Positions 61,989 through 64,000 of a DNA stretch of 64,000 nucleotides are shown here, in pieces. A program made the translations under genes and the position numbers. The stretch comes from Apostichopus japonicus (Eukaryota > Echinodermata > Holothuroidea > Aspidochirotida > Stichopodidae). Where the stretch lies: NCBI RefSeq assembly GCF_037975245.1, contig NC_092562.1:21281054-21345053 (forward strand), read 5' to 3'. The notes beneath the pieces were generated by a model that ran no database searches, had not been told where the DNA came from, and was given only the letters and a program-made list of their open reading frames with translations. How positions within the stretch are numbered: the first letter of the stretch is position 1; the number at the start of each line of letters is the position of its first letter.

Positions 61989-62352
61989 AGGGTGTGAAGA
62001 CTCGCGCACAAAGAAACGTCTCATGCCGGTAATCTGACATAGTTTCGAATGAGGTGTAACAGAAGTGAACTAGACACCACCATCGATCCCAGAAAATACA
62101 CACACAGCTTGCTACCATCGGTAATTAGACACTAGTGTACAGTCAATACATACAGCTATGGTCAATACCCACAACACAGTGTACTGTACATAGCAGCGTG
62201 GACATCTCAGGTCTAGATTAAATATAACAAGGTATCACGTTTCATTACTGTCTGCATTTTGTAGCGACAAAGAAGAAAACGTCATTTGCAAGCAACGGAA
62301 AGTTAACTTTTTCAGAACGCGGTACGCTGTTTGGGGCGAGTCTTCAATGCCT
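61989..62352. mobile_element. TTAA-flanked element, copy 2 (piggyBac-like MITE), upstream of ZFYVE9
   Basis: The termini AGGGTGTGAAGACTCGC and, inverted, AGGCATTGAAGACTCGC are flanked by intact TTAA on both sides (61985-61988, 62353-62356). The 364-bp interior is clearly homologous to 32034-32400 (TCGGTAATTAGACACTAGTG and CAAGGTATCACGTTTCATTA shared). The intact TTAA pair here identifies the target-site preference. No transposase frame is present. Confidence 0.87.
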
Positions 62353-64000
62353 TTAAAGTTACTATACATGTGCTTGTTCACATTTTTGATGCAGAAATGA
62401 AACCCTGAATGATGAACTTAATGGTCCCCAATATGAATCTGTTCAAATCCAACTTTTACTTCCTACTCGGGTTCACGCACTTTACTTTGGAGAAGAATGA
62501 CAAGTGTCAACCCTGCCTATTATAGTGCTAAAGTGTTTTATCTGAGACCTGTAATTTATACATGAGAGATGTTTTTACAAAAGCTTACACGTTTTTATCT
62601 CTTATCATGTCTTTTCAATTTCTAACGGTTGATATTTGTCCTTGAAAGGCATATTATTGCACACATGACATGTTTTCTTAGCTGCCAATATAAACAATCA
62701 CTTCAAGGCCTCATCAAACTGCAGGATAAATCATTTTGACATTACACACACATAACATAAAAAATTATTTCAAAAAAAATCAGCTCAATCTACAGTCACC
62801 GTGATAGCTCTTCTGTCGACATTCGACAAAGCTATAAAGTTATGGACAAACTTTCAAAAAATTCACCATCTTCACAATAAAACCTGACTTTGGGATTTAA
62901 TTTTTGGCCAAGAGAAAATCTCATGTCCAAGAAATATGCTAAATGAAAAAAACCCATTTAGCTTGAGAGCTTTACAAAACTGGTGCAATGAAATAAAACC
63001 ATGGTGATGTAAACGCTGAAACGTTGATAACATCATGCTAAAATTAACTGGTTTGAGATCCACATTTATGCCAACGTGAAGCTGATAGACTGATAATGGG
63101 GAAAGTAGTACAAAGCAAACTATAGTTTATTTCCAAATACTGTAAACCAAGTCAATAAATTTTCTGCTTCAATAACTACAGTAATTAACAATATGATCTT
63201 GAATCCTGAAAATTCCAGCTGTACCATTCTGCAAATTAGATTCCAAAGATAGAAGTGATGTAATTATTCTGTCAATACAGCATTTTTTTCACACTTTGAT
63301 ATTTCCTTGTTCTGTCCCCTTTTTTTCCCCTTTTTTTGTTGTTGAGGCTTTCGAAAGAAACATCCCCAGTCCTCAAACACAAACATGTGCAAATGTTACT
63401 TAAATGATAACAATACCAATTTACATGAAAAGAGTTCAGGAAATTGATACCATCAGAACCATAAACATGATACTAAGGTAAGGGTTCTGCATGTGTCATT
63501 TTTGATATTTTGAAAATATGGCCTAAATTAAATCTTGGTCGGGACATACACCGCTATGCACAATATAATCATACTAAAGAAAGAAAAGAGGGGTTAAAAT
63601 TCAACAGTCCTGAGTAGCATGTTTGATCATCAGAGGATAGAGTAAAGCTATAAATTCTTTACAATGGAAAATTGAAGATTGTCAATTCAGATCCTGAATT
63701 TTTTTACCTTAAACTGGCAGTAAAAGAAAAAAACAACACACACATCGAAGTGGCGCACCCATTCATACAGTACAAATTAGATTGTATGAATTTGTGGGTA
63801 TAAGGCACCTCTGACAAAGAATCAGTGAATGCTTTAGACAACAGTACTACTTAATCATTCATTTTTGCTGAACACAATCACAGAGTTTGACGACGTTTGC
63901 ACAAAAAAGCTAACAATTTGGAATCAACAACAGGGGTGAAAGTCATGCTTGGAGAGGTAACACTGAAAAATCTCTTTGAGAAGTACAGGAATCTAGAATG

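Larger units (their letters stand above)
60456..64000. other. Upstream region of ZFYVE9; no further gene recognised
   Basis: The stretch contains a SINE (60919-61046), a 160-bp duplication (61291-61595) and the second TTAA element (61989-62352). From 62360 to 64000 it is AT-rich sequence in which I see no exon, RNA gene or clear repeat. The ZFYVE9 promoter and any non-coding 5' exon should lie here but could not be placed. Confidence 0.5.

Overview
This window is a piece of an intron-rich metazoan genome. It is AT-rich, has GT-AG introns, and is loaded with short DNA-transposon relics, tRNA-derived SINEs, LINE 3' ends and local tandem duplications. The three proteins that can be rebuilt exon by exon are all animal genes. 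The repeat style (TACAGTA-rich MITEs, a SINE and LINEs with a common (ATT)n-type tail, a Ty3/gypsy pol relic) suggests a marine invertebrate, possibly an echinoderm or another deuterostome. The species cannot be fixed from the sequence alone.

Layout, all three genes on the minus strand and therefore read right to left. (1) 60455 to 36438: a SARA/endofin homologue (ZFYVE9/ZFYVE16), 15 coding exons, 1428 residues, with a FYVE zinc finger and the conserved SARA C-terminal domain. (2) 31399 to 22480: ACTR6 (ARP6), 9 coding exons, 396 residues, the nuclear actin-related protein of the SRCAP/SWR1 remodeller. (3) 17477 to 2932: a CCDC78 homologue, 18 coding exons, 849 residues, with an N-terminal kinesin-motor-like domain followed by a DUF4472-type segment and coiled coils. 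In all three models the exon phases join without conflict and the summed coding length is a multiple of three. The exon boundaries were read from splice signals and from homology recalled for these families; no transcript was available.

The genes act in unrelated places (endosomal TGF-beta/Smad signalling, chromatin H2A.Z exchange, centriole/cilium assembly). There is no operon-like logic; their neighbourhood is simply a stretch of chromosome.

The introns and intergenic spacers hold most of the unusual material. There is a 1.3-kb inverted-repeat structure just upstream of CCDC78 and a 2.4-kb terminal-inverted-repeat element in a ZFYVE9 intron. Two TTAA-flanked elements of one family lie upstream of ACTR6 and ZFYVE9. 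There are hAT-like elements (one with a transposase remnant), TTA-flanked Harbinger-like elements, a broken Ty3/gypsy pol fragment antisense in ACTR6, and a LINE 3' end with an uninterrupted reading frame. I found no evidence for a novel multi-gene system. The most biologically interesting coding observation is that the kinesin-like domain of CCDC78 has lost key nucleotide-binding residues.
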